In this document: positions 46,631-64,000 of the stretch, piece after piece | Position numbering within the stretch: the stretch's first letter is position 1 | Layout of the letters: every line of letters begins with the position of its first letter | DNA from: Cichorium intybus | Lineage: Eukaryota > Streptophyta > Magnoliopsida > Asterales > Asteraceae | DNA: 64,000 nucleotides | Direction: 5' to 3' | Assembly (NCBI GenBank): GCA_023525715.1 | Contig: CM042014.1 | Coordinates: 19,695,063-19,759,062 of the forward strand | Made by a program: the position numbers and the translations under genes | The notes under the pieces: model-generated | What the model saw: the letters and a program-made list of their open reading frames with translations, nothing else | The model's database searches: none | Told to the model about the DNA's origin: nothing

Positions 46631-49612
46631 TGTAACGCCTATCCATTTGACTTCTTTTTAAAGGATATGATACGGTTTTGAAATGAATTTATAGTAGAAA
46701 TTAGTTGCGAATGAGGTACCCAAACCACACAAGGGAATTTATGTCCTCAAAATAATATTCTAATATAAGTTCCAAACCTTTAAACAAAATTTCATACATT
46801 AAGAGTCCTTAAGAAGATACATAAGTGAAAGAGTTTAGTCTCAAATGGTAATAAACCATATACATCCAATAAACTTAATTACAGTTAACTACAAGTCTTC
46901 AACTTCTAAAATGTTAAACCCTCCAAAGATCACTTCTAAAACTTCCAATTGTATTTCGCTACGACTACATGTCAAAATAATAAAGCTGGACTCGAGGAGT
47001 CTAGCGAGTAAACTTGAAAACTCGACTTTTAGTGAAATTGGATAAGAATGATAATCTAATTTCAAGTCAGATTTCCCACAAACATTTTTAAAATCATTTT
47101 CACCTTTATATTTCCAAAACATCTTTATACTTATAAGTAGTTGGGGTTAAGAACCATTTAAGATAGTCTTTCACACACAATAAAAAAATATGAATGCATA
47201 AATGCAATGCATATGTATCTAACACATCCCCAAGTTCTTTACTATTTTAGGGTCAAATGGTCGGGCTAAACCAAGTAAGCAATGACTTACAACCATTGTC
47301 GGGGTCAAGATCGCCCATTACCAAAAAGTTTTAAGGAAGACGTGTAACCATTATATATGTCATCTATGAAATGGGTATGCAAAGTCCATCCCTAAGCTAT
47401 TGTAGCTTAATCATCACCTCATCACAAAAAAGGAAATTTGTTTCCCATAAGTACCCATGCATCACAAAAGACATAATCCCTCGTACAAGAATACAGATGA
47501 TGAATGCAAAATAGGTTATAAACCAATGAACAATCTTCAAGAAAACATTTCCAAAACATAATATTGTGTGTGCAACACATGGATCAAGCAATTCACATAA
47601 TGCACATATGTTTTGGATATAATTTAATCAATAATTTTTAGAAATAGGGTTTAAGATGGAGATTAATCACCTCAATCATTAGCATAAGCTTCCTTTATTT
47701 CTAGACACCTTGTGGTACTTAGTGGTCACCTAAAGAAAGCCCATAAGCTAAACTATAACTTCTTCATAATCCATTATGTCATTTATTACGTTATTATTGA
47801 TGAAATATAGTTTCATTCTATTTTTTATATTATCCATACGATCATAAAAGAGCATAGGCGAAAACTAGACTTGATTTGAACATCGTATGGAAAATATGAA
47901 AAAATGAAAAATCCTTCCAATACATTTACTCGACCGAGTCAGGTCCCTAAAGAGATTGAATTTCATTTCTGTAGCGTGCTTATTTTGTGATTTCTTCCTC
48001 TTCAAGCTCCATACACACGTCCAATTCACTTATAAGATTAGTTCTTCCAATTTTAAAGGCATTTATTAATCCATTAACATCTATAACATGTTTAGATTCA
48101 TTTAAATAATTAAAAATCATGATTAAACCATGAATAATGTCATAATTCTGGTGATATTCAAGGTTTTAGAGCAACACAACAATAGAAAATCATCACACAC
48201 TTGATATGCGGTTCAAAATAATTACAATACTTTGAGTAACAGTAGATCATCATCAATTAGAGTTCATATTAACTTAATAAAAAAGTTTTGTTTGAAATAC
48301 AAAAGTGTTAATGGATCCAAAGCCAAAATCAAACACGTGTATACTTTGGAAACTCCATGAAGCTATGTTTCTCTTGAAAATTCACTTATGCTCAAATTAT
48401 GAAGCAATCACCCAACAATTGATTTCATCCATCAAATATAGTTTATATTTGAAATAAAGTTAAAAACGTCATTAGTTTCAATATCTAAGGTTCAAAATGG
48501 AAATACACCATTGATGAAGCTTCAAAGCTTAAAAACTCATCGAATTCACAATTTAGACCACGGGTGATATAAGTGGAAATAAAATAACATTCAATAAATC
48601 AAAACTTAGACCATGGGTGATATAAGTGGAAATAAAATAACATTCAATAAATCAAAACTAGTCTAAAACTCTATATAATTTGATAATTGATGAACATTTT
48701 TGGATTTGAAGTTTTTCCCAAACCCTAAGTCGATTTTGAAGAAGATGAATAAGAGATTATACATAGTTGATGCATGGAAACTAGAACTTGGTGTTAGAAC
48801 TTGATAACCCATTCTCCAATCTCTAGACTCTACTTGAAAAGCACCATGGAGGTCCTTCCACTCTCAAAATACGTTCTTCATATCATTAGGGAAGGAGACT
48901 AACTAACTAGCTTATATAGGTTTGGCATATGACTACATAGGTTTTTTACTGTATTGCCCTAAATGGAACCTTTACAAGTCACCAAAGTTTATTTATACAT
49001 AATTAAGTCCACTAGAAACATTTTATTTAAATTATAAGTCAAAACCTAGGATAATGATGGTCAAAGTCAACTTTGGTCAAATTGAAACTTTTATTCCCTA
49101 TTTTCATATATGTCTTAAATGAAGGCCGAATCCCCATCCTAACTTAGGAAGCCCATAATTAATCTTAAATTATCTATTCTTAACATTATCAGTCCCTAAA
49201 TTGTCTATTTTCCCTAAACTCTAAACTTTAAGAATTTGATAAGTTTAGTCCATTGTTCTAAACTTTCTCCAAATAGGCTCAAGTTCTATTTACAACTTAT
49301 AGATATTTTATTTATAATTTTTAATGTTCATTTCCTAGCTTTTAGGTTTCAAATTTAGTCCAAAAATGATTTTAGAAGTTTCTCAATTTTTAGTATTTTT
49401 ATTCCTTTTTCTCATGAATTTGCCTTTCCATCCATTTTATTTAATCTTTAAACATATAAATGACTTTATACTTCTATGATAAACTTTTTCTTATTTCCAA
49501 AATTTTTTCTATTTATTTGATTTAGTTTTAATTTATTTTATTTTATTTCCTAAAAGAATTATTTTTCCACTAAAATGTTCAAAACTACTAAGCTCAAATT
49601 ATAAATGTTAAA
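46631..49612 (-). repeat. degraded Ty3-type LTR (probable)
   Basis: The plus-strand left edge reads TGTAACGCC and the right edge TGTTA, an inverted terminal pair typical of Ty3/Tekay-like LTRs. Just beyond the right edge, minus-strand GATTCCGAGGATGGAATC and AAAAGGGGTGGG (49613-49650) match the end of pol and the polypurine tract that precede the 3' LTR in such elements. The rest of the internal region is gone. The borders are approximate and no target duplication was found. Confidence 0.45.
48553..48659. repeat. 53-bp tandem duplication
   Basis: Two adjacent copies of a 53-bp unit containing GGGTGATATAAGTGG, differing at one or two positions, so of recent origin. Confidence 0.9.
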
Positions 49613-49650
49613 ATTACCCACCCCTTTTAAATGATTCCATCCTCGGAATC

Positions 49651-50482
49651 ACAAGGAGAATAAATGTCATAACTTTAATAACTAATAGTCTACTTATGGT
49701 TCTTCACAAATTTAATCCATAATACTTCTTAGTTCTTAGTGATAAATGTTAGATGGTGATGTTTCAACTTTTAATTACAATATACTTTTCTACATTTACC
49801 CGCTGATAGAAAATCAATATTTTTTTAATCGAGGACTTGTTTCAACTAAGTTACCAATCAACTTTCATAACAAGTGTTACCTTCCTTTTAGGAAATTTAC
49901 ATATGTAAGGGTAATTATACACATAACCTTGTCATAAGTTTACTTTGTATCAAAATTTAAATTATATCTTAAAGGTGTTTTCTAATAGTTTAAGTCATTC
50001 TGTTTTTAGAAATTAAGCATTTAGATAATATATTTATAGAAATTAATGGTATTGACTCATATATCTAATACAAATGATGTGTTCATAAATTTATCCAAAC
50101 GTTAATTTTCACCAAAAGTCCAAATTTATTATAGTCTTCATGTTATGGTTTTTCATTGGTTTTAAGATACCTTATATATTTAATCAAATAACATTCTAAT
50201 ACAAAATTACATTTTAGACCTCACTAATTTTACCGAAGAGTTATCTTTGTAAGAAGTTTTCTGAATATTTACTTTAAGTGAAAAGTCAAGTCTTTTGTCC
50301 TAATACCAATTATAACTTAGTTCTCCAAAAAAAAAACCTATATTTTTCCCAACTAAACTTTCAAATTACTAATTGACATTTATCTTTCATAATATTCTAA
50401 GAATAAATTACTTATTCTATTCAAAAATTTTAATTGTCCTTAAAGGACACGTATCCATACAAGCTTTTCCAAAACATATATA
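49651..50482. other. AT-rich spacer
   Basis: No gene, repeat array or element border recognised. Confidence 0.5.
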
Positions 50483-52890
<2,408 letters not shown>

Positions 52891-54655
52891 ATTTATGAAT
52901 TTATTTGCAAATCGAGTCATATTCCTTTTGAGTCTTAATTGCCCACGTAAATTCTCATTTATTGTTATTAAAATATTTATTATTATTATTATATTTGTTA
53001 TCAAGCCTTTCCAAAACACCAAATTTTTTATTTTTCAAGAAGTATACCTCTTATTATAAGTATTTTAAATCAAGACATAATGTAAAGTTCAATTCTTTTC
53101 CATACTTTATCAAATACATCTTGTATTTTGTTATTAAATCTTTCTGAAACAGTTACTCAACTTCTTGGTTTATGAAAATAAAATAGGGTTCAAGTATCAT
53201 TTAATAAAAAATACCTATTTCAAAATATTATTTGTATTATTATTACAGAATGTCAGAATCCTTATAGTGAAATTCGTTGTATATATCTAACAAATCCCAC
53301 ATGCCAATTTTTGCTCAACAGAAGTTCCAACAACTATCCACTTAAACTATCATGCCTTTATACGGTGGATAACATCATCCTCGATACACCCAACCTTATA
53401 TATCATAAATCACACTTATTTGAAACTACCGTTTGGGTGTAAGACGTGCTCACTTATACCTACTCCTACTCCAACATTTCTCTTACAAATAAAATTGCGC
53501 TGTGGATACTTCGTCTTAAAACTGTTGATTAGTAGCCCCCTTTTCATGAGAAAATTGACATCCATAATTAAAGTAAAATGTAAGCTCTAGGAGCTGATCT
53601 TGGATTGAGCCCAAATGCCCAATAATGTTTATTCGCAAAGACTCCGTGTCGCTAATAGTATCAATTTATCTCAAAATCCAATAATTTAACTGCCAAAACA
53701 ATAATCACCTTCATGAATGATGGTGTCCTCAACAATCTTAACAGATTTGCTTTTTGGCCTGGCATCAAAATCCTAGTTTTCGCGAAGCTTTCTCTCTAGA
53801 CGTACGAGCTATTTCTCTTTTCCAAAAAAAAATTCTAGATCTTGGTCGAATGAGAAGATTGAGACACAAGGAACTGAATTCTCTAAGAAACCGTGGATAA
53901 TTTGCCAATTTTAACACTACAGGCGGACACCAAGCACATATGTGGCCATGAGATAACTTTCCTTGATTTGTGGGTATTCGTCATATAATATTTGTGGATC
54001 GTTTGCATATATATATGTGACCACTTTATGGATAAGACGCCGTCTTTCTTTGATATCCTAAATTTCATCATCTACGATCATCCAAACTTAGCAATTAATA
54101 AAAAAAATACATAAATTTCTCGAAATATCATTAGGTGGGTTAGGATATAGATAGGTGTTGTAATATTTGTCGGTTCAAAAAAAAAAAATATCCATAATTG
54201 TAAACTTGATCCCTAATCCCCAAGCTTGGGATGTTACATATTTGGATGTTCGTATTCAAATTGTGATAATCAGTTTTAGTGTTTGAATAAAAATATTTTT
54301 CTTTGGATCATTATATTATTTAAGATAAAACAGTCAATTCCTGGATAATTAGTGTCTCAAGAACCGCAATGAAACAATCAAAAGAATGTTTAAATCTGAT
54401 CACTGGACCACGTTTTTGTCATGGTAACTGATATTAAGTTATCTGATATATGATTAAAGTGAAATGTCTCTTAATAAGCTCAAAAGGGCAGGACCCCCTA
54501 GATATATATGCGGCCAAATGCTTTTTACACCATTACACCAAATTTACAAGCTTGTATCCTATAGATATTATTCGCATATAATTCACATTTCACACCCACC
54601 ATATATATGTGTGTATTATTGCTAGAGATAGAGAGACATCAAGAGACAGAGAGAG
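52891..54655. other. spacer upstream of phytoglobin copy 2
   Basis: AT-rich, no gene seen. ATATATATG at 54601-54609, about 50 bp before the ATG, is the likely TATA region, placed as in copy 1. Confidence 0.55.
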
Positions 54656-55551
<896 letters not shown>

Positions 55552-55898
55552 TTCAATTTAGTTTTATTTGGTGGTGTTTGTCAAATCGTATCTATCTACC
55601 ATGCTATAAAATCTTATTATATAAATATAAATGTTCAAGTTTGTGTGTTGTATTAACTTGATAACGATAAATTAATAACGATAGTAATTGTTGCGATTTA
55701 AAATTTTAAACGATATGTAGTCATGTTCTATAATCAAAATAAATTTTAAATAAGATATATATTATTCGTAAATATAGGAGATATATTTTTATTTAATATA
55801 TGATTGTATTTATCCCTTAAATTATGAGAATGTTGTTATCTCATTTGTATATAAACTATTGATATGATCAATGAAAACAACGATTTTCCATCTATCTT
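55552..55898. other. phytoglobin 3' region and decayed LTR
   Basis: It starts with the 3' untranslated region. The last part should be the U5 end of the retroelement whose primer site follows, but no matching second LTR is in the window. Confidence 0.4.
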
Positions 55899-55899
55899 T

Positions 55900-56591
55900 A
55901 TGGTATCAAAGCCCTAAAGCCGTCGGCGTCTCTTCTTCCTTACACCGCTGCTGTCGGCGCCTCTTCCTCCTCACATCGCTGCCGGCCTCTCCTCTTCTAC
56001 AATGATTGGTGCTGCCGATACCCCTACCACCAACAAAACTTCTTTTTACCCTGCCTTTGGAGTCAATAACATCAAAAACTCCATCCCCATTGTTCTTGAT
56101 CAAACCAACAGGCACTATGCATCTTGGGTAGAACATTTTTCATATCCAAGCATGCACCTACAACCTTCTTGACCATATCAATCTCACGGCCGCCTGACCT
56201 GATTCCGTCAATGACGCTACTTGGACGCGTCTCAATGCCATTGTTAAACAATGGATCTATGTCACAATCTCCAGCGATCTCCGTCAAATAATCATAAAAC
56301 CCGGTGCTTCTGCCCAAGAACTATGGACCCGTCTTCCAAGATAACAAAGCCACTCGAGTCGTCTACTTGGAGGACCAGTTCAACACCACCCGTCTTGATG
56401 CCTTCTCTAATGTCACGGATTATTGTGCCCCTCTCAAGAACCTCGCCGACCAACTTGCCAACATCGGTTGTCCGACCTCTGAAAACAAAATGGTTTTGCA
56501 ACTTGTCTCCGGGCTAACGAAGGGAGATTACAACACCATCACTACCCTCATTCAATTATTGTATGGTCGTAAGGACAAATCTGGTGCGTAA
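55900..56591 (+). pseudogene. copia-type gag relic with primer site
   Basis: TGGTATCAAAGC at 55900-55911 is a one-mismatch initiator-Met primer site. It is followed by Gag-like sequence from the ATG at 56002: FYPAFGVNNIKNSIPIVLD and HYASWVE, then in shifted frames MDLCHNLQRSPSNN and, from about 56337, DNKATRVVYLEDQFNTTRLD and KMVLQLVSGLTKGDY. At least two frameshifts break it, and it is cut off at 56591 with no protease or polymerase. A fragment of a family different from the element at 3804. Confidence 0.8.
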
Positions 56592-57539
<948 letters not shown>

Positions 57540-57649
57540 TGTAACGACCGTTTTTTCAAAAAAAAAAAAAATTTGTGAATAGTAACTCCGGCGTGAATAG
57601 TAACTCCGGCGTGAATAGTACCTGAGAAATGAAGTAAGCGCTTACCTCG

Positions 57650-57712
57650 TGATGACGTCGACGATGATGTCGTGATGACGTCGACGATGATGTCGTGATG
57701 ACGTCGTGAATA
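57650..57712 (+). promoter_or_regulatory. tandem TGACGTCG boxes in the solo LTR
   Basis: Three TGACGTCG/TGATGTCG-bearing units, 20-23 bp apart, end about 15 bp before the TATA box. TGACG is the core site of plant TGA-type bZIP factors, so this looks like an LTR enhancer. Confidence 0.6.
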
Positions 57713-57726
57713 GTGTTTTCAAGCCT

Positions 57727-57734
57727 TATAAATA
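57727..57734 (+). promoter_or_regulatory. TATA box of the solo LTR
   Basis: TATAAATA in CCTTATAAATAGAGGC, placed as expected at the U3/R border. Confidence 0.65.
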
Positions 57735-59253
57735 GAGGCTCAACTTCTTCATTTCAACCCACAACAAACACCAAACAACCTTACGATATCGAGGAGTGTT
57801 CTGGTAAGGAAAATAGGTCGGGAGGAGTTAGGAGCGAGCGGTAGCTGGTAACGAGGTGCTCGGGAAGTGTTGGAAGAGCGGAACGGGAAACGTGCCAAGG
57901 CTTTGCGAAAACGCCAATCTTAAGTGAGTAATCACTATCGTATTTCTCTAGTAGTTTATAAGTGTTAAACTATAATATGTAGAGGTTATACTATTCGTAA
58001 TTCCAAAAATAATACCGAGTGATTTACTTATGAGGATGGTGTCTAGGCCGATTACTTGGGATCTGGTTGTTGGATTTTCCGAAAGGCTAAAATGCTGAAA
58101 GGATCCTGCCACCCCATCTAATCTTCTACCTGACCATTCTTTACTTGATAAATCACGAGGTATCATGTTGGAATTATGGAAGAGTTTAATGATGCAACTA
58201 TAAGATAGTTAAGAATTAAAGAGTGATAAACGCCTTACTGTGTTAACAGTTAAAGAGGGAATACGACGCAGAGATAAATGTTGTAGTCGACTATAACCAG
58301 GTGAGTTTCTCACTATATTGTGTGGACGTTATATGTCCTTTACCGTATTTTTGTGTGCTTATAAGATGTTTATAAGATGTTGGTAAATAGTACCAAGTTG
58401 TGTGTATATTATTGATATATATCTTTCTGTTATAATTGTATGGGTTGGGTTATGGTGTGTGTGGGCTCGACGTATTGAGTAATATAGAGATACGAGCAAA
58501 AGACACTGAGCAGATACGCATGACTCGACGTACAGGGTATGCACGGCTCTAAGTGCTGAGCAGGGGAATTAGATTTATTGAACAGATACGTATAGGAGGT
58601 TATAATCCAATATACTGGGTAGAGCAGATTATGTGACGTGTGGTTGTATTTTTCCTGTTAGTGGTAAAGTATGTGTAACTGATATGTTGTGTAGTTGTTG
58701 GAGCTCACTAAGCTGTGTGCTTATCCTTCTCTATTAAATTACCATTTCAGGTTGTACAGGTGGAAATGACGGCCAGGCATGACGAGTACACACTGATGCT
58801 GCTTAATTGGGGATTCATGCGGTGAATTGATGTTTAAAATGATTTCTAAATATCTTCAAAATGTTAATTATTGAATAAATTGATATTTATTTAAATGAAG
58901 ATGTTTTATTAAAGACCGGGTGTTACATTTCACAGCTGTTGTATGTGAAGTCCAAAGGGATGGAGGTTGTGGCAGCAGATTTCCACGGGTGGCGATAGGA
59001 GGCTAATGGCGGCAGAGATCGGTCGATGGTGATCATAGGAGGCGTGAGAAGATAAATGTGGCGGAGGATCTATAAGGGTGTCGATGGCAGCTAGGGTAAG
59101 TAGTTATCATGATTCTATAATTATAGGTCCAATTTAACATAATTATAGGAATTGATTGAAATTCAATTAAATGATTTATAAATCAATTGACAAAAATAGT
59201 CTTGATGATTCTAGGCTTCTGATTGGGTCTTACGTCCATACAATAATTATAGT

Positions 59254-59259
<6 letters not shown>

Positions 59260-59332
<73 letters not shown>
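59260..59332. repeat. (TA)n microsatellite
   Basis: About 36 uninterrupted units. Confidence 0.95.
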
Positions 59333-59336
<4 letters not shown>

Positions 59337-60619
59337 GGTTCATGTATGTATGCTAATTATTGTGTGATTGTATGAGAGTTTCTGGACCAATCAATTGATA
59401 AGGATAATTTAGTAATTTTCTATTAAATTAATTTATTATTTTAAAATAACAAACTAATTAGCTTAAAATAAACCCTATAATAATGGAAACAACCCTAAAT
59501 TTTGGCATCTTCCTCCTCAAATACCCACCGCCCCTAATACGCCAACCTCCATGTATTTTTCTTTCCGGCGACATCAAGGCCCACCGCCGCCTCCAGCTGC
59601 CGGCGGCGCTGCTGCTTGCTTCTCACGGTGCTGCTCCGCCAGGGTCAATTCTCCACGGGTTCCATGAAACTCATCGGTTCCTCTGCTTCATATTCCGTCT
59701 GCTTCGTTTTCCATATGCAATAAGAGTGGGGTAAAATGGGGATGAGAACGGCGATATCATAACTGGAACTCCAAACCAAGTGAGCATCGATCTACCTTCA
59801 TTTCTCTAATTACAGCAATTGGATTTAAGATTTAATTGCTGCAATAAGATTCGTGTGCAGTAAGATTTTTTCATAAATGTTCTTTCTTTGTAGCGATGGC
59901 ATTCCACACGAAATTATAGTTGGGAGATTTATCAAATATTGCCTCTCGGCGGAGAACCGTTGGTAGAGATGGTACCGGCAGACTGGAACGGCGATCCAAA
60001 CGGAATTATATGTAGTTTTTGGGCTCGATTTTCACTTTGTCCATTTGGAGGATGAAGACACACGGTAAACCAATTTCTATAATTCTTTTATATATTAATA
60101 GCTTCACATCAACTTAGTGGATCCTCATTCCGTGACCTGCCTCGAATTCTATAATTCATTTATACATTAATAGCTTCACATCCATTCTAGAATTATTGTT
60201 GAAGTAGTCGAATTGTTTCGGTGCTCATCTAGACGTGAAACACATTCGTTGAAAATTTGAAGTTAAAGGGTTAAATGGACATCGGATCAAAGGTATTTGT
60301 TGCTTCTTTCATTTTTTTGGTCATTTGATTTCCAGCAATCCATAATTTCACCCGCTCATGGTTGGTTTTCTTGAAAATTCTGTGCATATCAAGTGTTTGA
60401 TGAAATGGTTGAATGAAACATATTCTTGATATAACATTGGTTATGATTATTTAAAATTTTGTTGAAAATGCATATTACAGGCTACTTACATTGGAGAAGG
60501 AAATGACAGTGGATGCACATTTTTTTGGTTAAAACACTCTTTTGGTCATAAACAACGAGGGAAACGATTGTTTGCAAGTGAAAAGAACTAGGGGTTGGGT
60601 TCAAGTCAAACGAGAAAGA

Positions 60620-60930
60620 GATGAAACAATATTCACTCAAGAATGATAATTCTTTGCAAAAATTTCAAGAATGAAAGTGCATTCTTTCAAGAATGATAAT
60701 GCTTATTCTTCAAGAATATCACTTATGTACTTGTAATTCATGTCTCATTCTTCAAGAATGAGAATGATTGACGAAGAACACAACGATTTTATTATATATT
60801 CTGAAAGAATACAAACAATTGTAATTTATGTTTTTATACTTGATATATAATTATTTATATTCTTCAAGAATATTATATATATTATTGTTTAGAATTGAAC
60901 GTCGTGTATATTCTTCAAGAATATTGTATT
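60620..60930. repeat. cluster of TTCAAGAA palindromes
   Basis: Six or seven copies of ATTCTTCAAGAAT or close variants (ATTTCAAGAATG, TTCTTTCAAGAATG) in about 300 bp. TTCNNGAA is the core of a heat-shock element. The spacing is irregular. Confidence 0.65.
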
Positions 60931-61290
60931 TGTTTCTGGTTTAATTTCTATCCAAGTATTTTAACCTAAATTCTGTAAAAATACGAACAAACACATTGTT
61001 AAAGAATTAAATATGGTTATAAATAAAAAATGATACAAATAGGTAAGATTTATAAGAATGGAAAGTACGATAATGCAAGATAACTAATTAAATTCTAATC
61101 CCTAAATATCCACACATTCCAAAATTTGTCATGGACTAATTTACCCTTATTGATTTTATTTAATTAACAATAATTAATTTTTATTCAATTAATTACGATC
61201 ATGTCATCATCATCTTAACCATTCATTCTTTTCATTTAATAGCTGATATTGTCTCACACAATCACACAATATTTGTGTTCCACATTTGAT

Positions 61291-62929
<1,639 letters not shown>

Positions 62930-62938
62930 ACACACACA

Positions 62939-62941
<3 letters not shown>

Positions 62942-63034
<93 letters not shown>
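62942..63034. repeat. (CA)n(TA)n microsatellite
   Basis: A short CA run from 62931 passes into about 46 TA units. It separates the TIR element from the Helitron terminus. Confidence 0.95.
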
Positions 63035-63036
<2 letters not shown>

Positions 63037-64000
63037 TCGTCTATAGACCCGTGTGTTACACGGTTGGGAATTAAATAAAATTTTATAATAAAAAATCTAT
63101 TTATTTTTTATAATTAGTAACAAAAAATATTTTATTGAATCATAAACTTTGATATGTATTGAAATATGACATAAATGATAATGACAATTAATATGAAGAT
63201 GAACATGTTCAAAAACTGAAAAAGATAAACAAATTACAGAATTGTTCAATGGGGTTCTTTCTTAATTTATAAAATATTGATATAAATAACAAACAAAATT
63301 CAACATAAATTTTGAAAGACTTCTTTATATACAACATTTGAAGTTTTGTTTGTTAGGCGACCATCTTTATCTAAGATTAATAACTTTAATCCTTCTCGAC
63401 TCTTCACTCTGGATAACGCGACATACAATTGGCCATGTGCGAAAACCGGTTCTTTAAGAAATAACCCAACCTTTGACAATGATTGTCCTTGACTTTTGTT
63501 TATCGTCATAGCAAAACAAACGGCCAGTGGAAATTGTCTTCTTTTGAATTTGAAGGGAATTTTCTTATCAGAATGCGTCAAAGACAATCTAGAAATAAAA
63601 GTCCGATGGCCAATATTATTTCCGAATCAAAAATCGAGTTTGCAATTCGTGTTCATCAAACCGGACCCCTAATAGATGAAGCTTAAAAATTACATCTTCG
63701 TTTACCGGGTTGAGTTGTTTGATGGTAATTAATTTTTTCTGACGTCATTGATGTTCAAATGAATAAATAAAAAAAACAAACAACCAATTTAATATTGTTA
63801 AAAAATACTGAACGAATGAATATATATTTATGTTATTTATTAGTTTTTATAATATATAAACTTGAACAACGATATGTATATTGCTAGTTAGATTCTAGGC
63901 ATACATTAGTTGATTATAAACTTATAATTGAACTTAAACCCAAAATGGCTATATTAATCAACTTATTGAGAAAACGTTTGTATTCAGATGAGTGGCCATG
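63037..64000 (-). mobile_element. 3' part of a Helitron, runs off the window
   Basis: On the minus strand a helicase remnant is followed about 240 bp downstream by the hairpin CCGTGTAACACACGG (63048-63062), then GTCTATAGACGAG before TA-rich DNA. This layout of helicase C-terminus, short spacer, hairpin and end matches Helitrons. The 5' end lies beyond 64000. Confidence 0.65.
63300..63700 (-). pseudogene. Helitron helicase (PIF1-like) C-terminus, decayed
   Basis: The open stretch 63300-63587 reads PFKFKRRQFPLAVCFAMTIN then KSQGQSL and AHGQLYVALSRVKSREGL, the last helicase motifs (V and VI) of Helitron RepHel proteins. Upstream, GNNIGHRTFISRLSL keeps the frame, but a stop precedes it and earlier similarity continues only in another frame. 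It is therefore a broken copy. Confidence 0.85.

Larger units (their letters stand above)
57540..58927. mobile_element. solo LTR with perfect target duplication
   Basis: 1388 bp starting TGTAACGACC and ending GGGTGTTACA, with TTTCA on both sides (57535-57539 and 58928-58932). No internal retroelement sequence, so it is the product of LTR-LTR recombination. In the plus sense it has tandem GTGAATAGTAACTCCGGC units (57572-57622), three GATGACGTCGACGATGATGTC units (57650-57712) and a TATAAATA box at 57727-57734. Probably Ty3-type from the TGTAAC end; the family is not assigned. Confidence 0.92.
58928..61290. other. spacer with GC-rich patches, no supported gene
   Basis: 58930-59100 and 59500-59700 are GC-rich and hold an 83-codon frame at 59483-59734 without any recognised domain. 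A short intron-like alternation around 59760-60080 was seen but could not be joined into a protein. Confidence 0.45.

Noticed and set aside
57650..57712. CRISPR-like repeats
   Set aside because: Spacers are themselves repeats and the block lies inside a solo LTR in a nuclear genome; it is a tandem enhancer-like array.
59483..59734. 83-codon frame, proline- and leucine-rich
   Set aside because: No recognised domain, GC-rich patch only, no convincing splice partners.

Overview
This is a gene-sparse, transposon-rich window of nuclear plant DNA. Every convincing gene is split by introns, plant-only families are present, and AT-rich spacers, (TA)n tracts and many mobile elements fill the rest. 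The proteins are dicot-like. An asterid such as a member of the Asteraceae is a guess that the sequence does not prove.

Host genes. Positions 1-2975 (minus) hold most of a SEC12-like WD40 protein of the PHF1 type, cut by the window edge. A complete plastid-type GET3B ATPase (13082-16514, plus) follows, then the phosphoglucan phosphatase SEX4/DSP4 (18627-21380, plus) and a small helix-turn-helix protein of the Arabidopsis AT3G52170 type (28046-29873, plus). From recalled Arabidopsis locus numbers, AT3G52170, SEX4 (AT3G52180) and PHF1 (AT3G52190) are neighbours there too, so this is an old conserved block with GET3B placed inside it. Two class 2 phytoglobin genes (34748-35877 and 54656-55551, plus) are a duplicated pair now separated by about 19 kb of mobile DNA.

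Mobile DNA. A nearly complete Ty1/copia element (3804-11649, minus) has 775-bp LTRs and one in-frame stop in its polyprotein. A shortened hAT element (24103-25744) has a perfect 8-bp target duplication. A Mutator-like element (33041-34442) with a perfect 9-bp duplication carries half of a BAHD acyltransferase gene (a Pack-MULE). An apparently intact PIF/Harbinger element (36385-40289) encodes both transposase and the Myb-like partner, each in its own duplicated promoter/3'-end cassette. A second small MULE (40622-41310) carries a GRF zinc-finger reading frame. A Helitron-like unit (about 41428-46193, minus) holds fragments of a YTH-domain gene, an SH3P gene, an unrecognised coding piece and an A-type cyclin, all in one orientation. 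Further right are a degraded Ty3-type LTR, a possible non-autonomous Helitron, a copia gag relic, a solo LTR with a perfect 5-bp duplication (57540-58927), a TIR element flanked on both sides by (TA)n (61399-62929) and the 3' part of a Helitron helicase (63300 onward, minus).

How it fits together. The host genes are ordinary single-copy functions (phosphate-transporter trafficking, tail-anchored protein targeting in plastids, starch breakdown, organelle DNA/RNA work, haem protein). The unusual biology is in the mobile fraction: three separate gene-capture events lie within 13 kb (33041-46193), between the two globin genes. Exon limits were read by eye from GT/AG borders and protein similarity recalled from memory; no database search was run.
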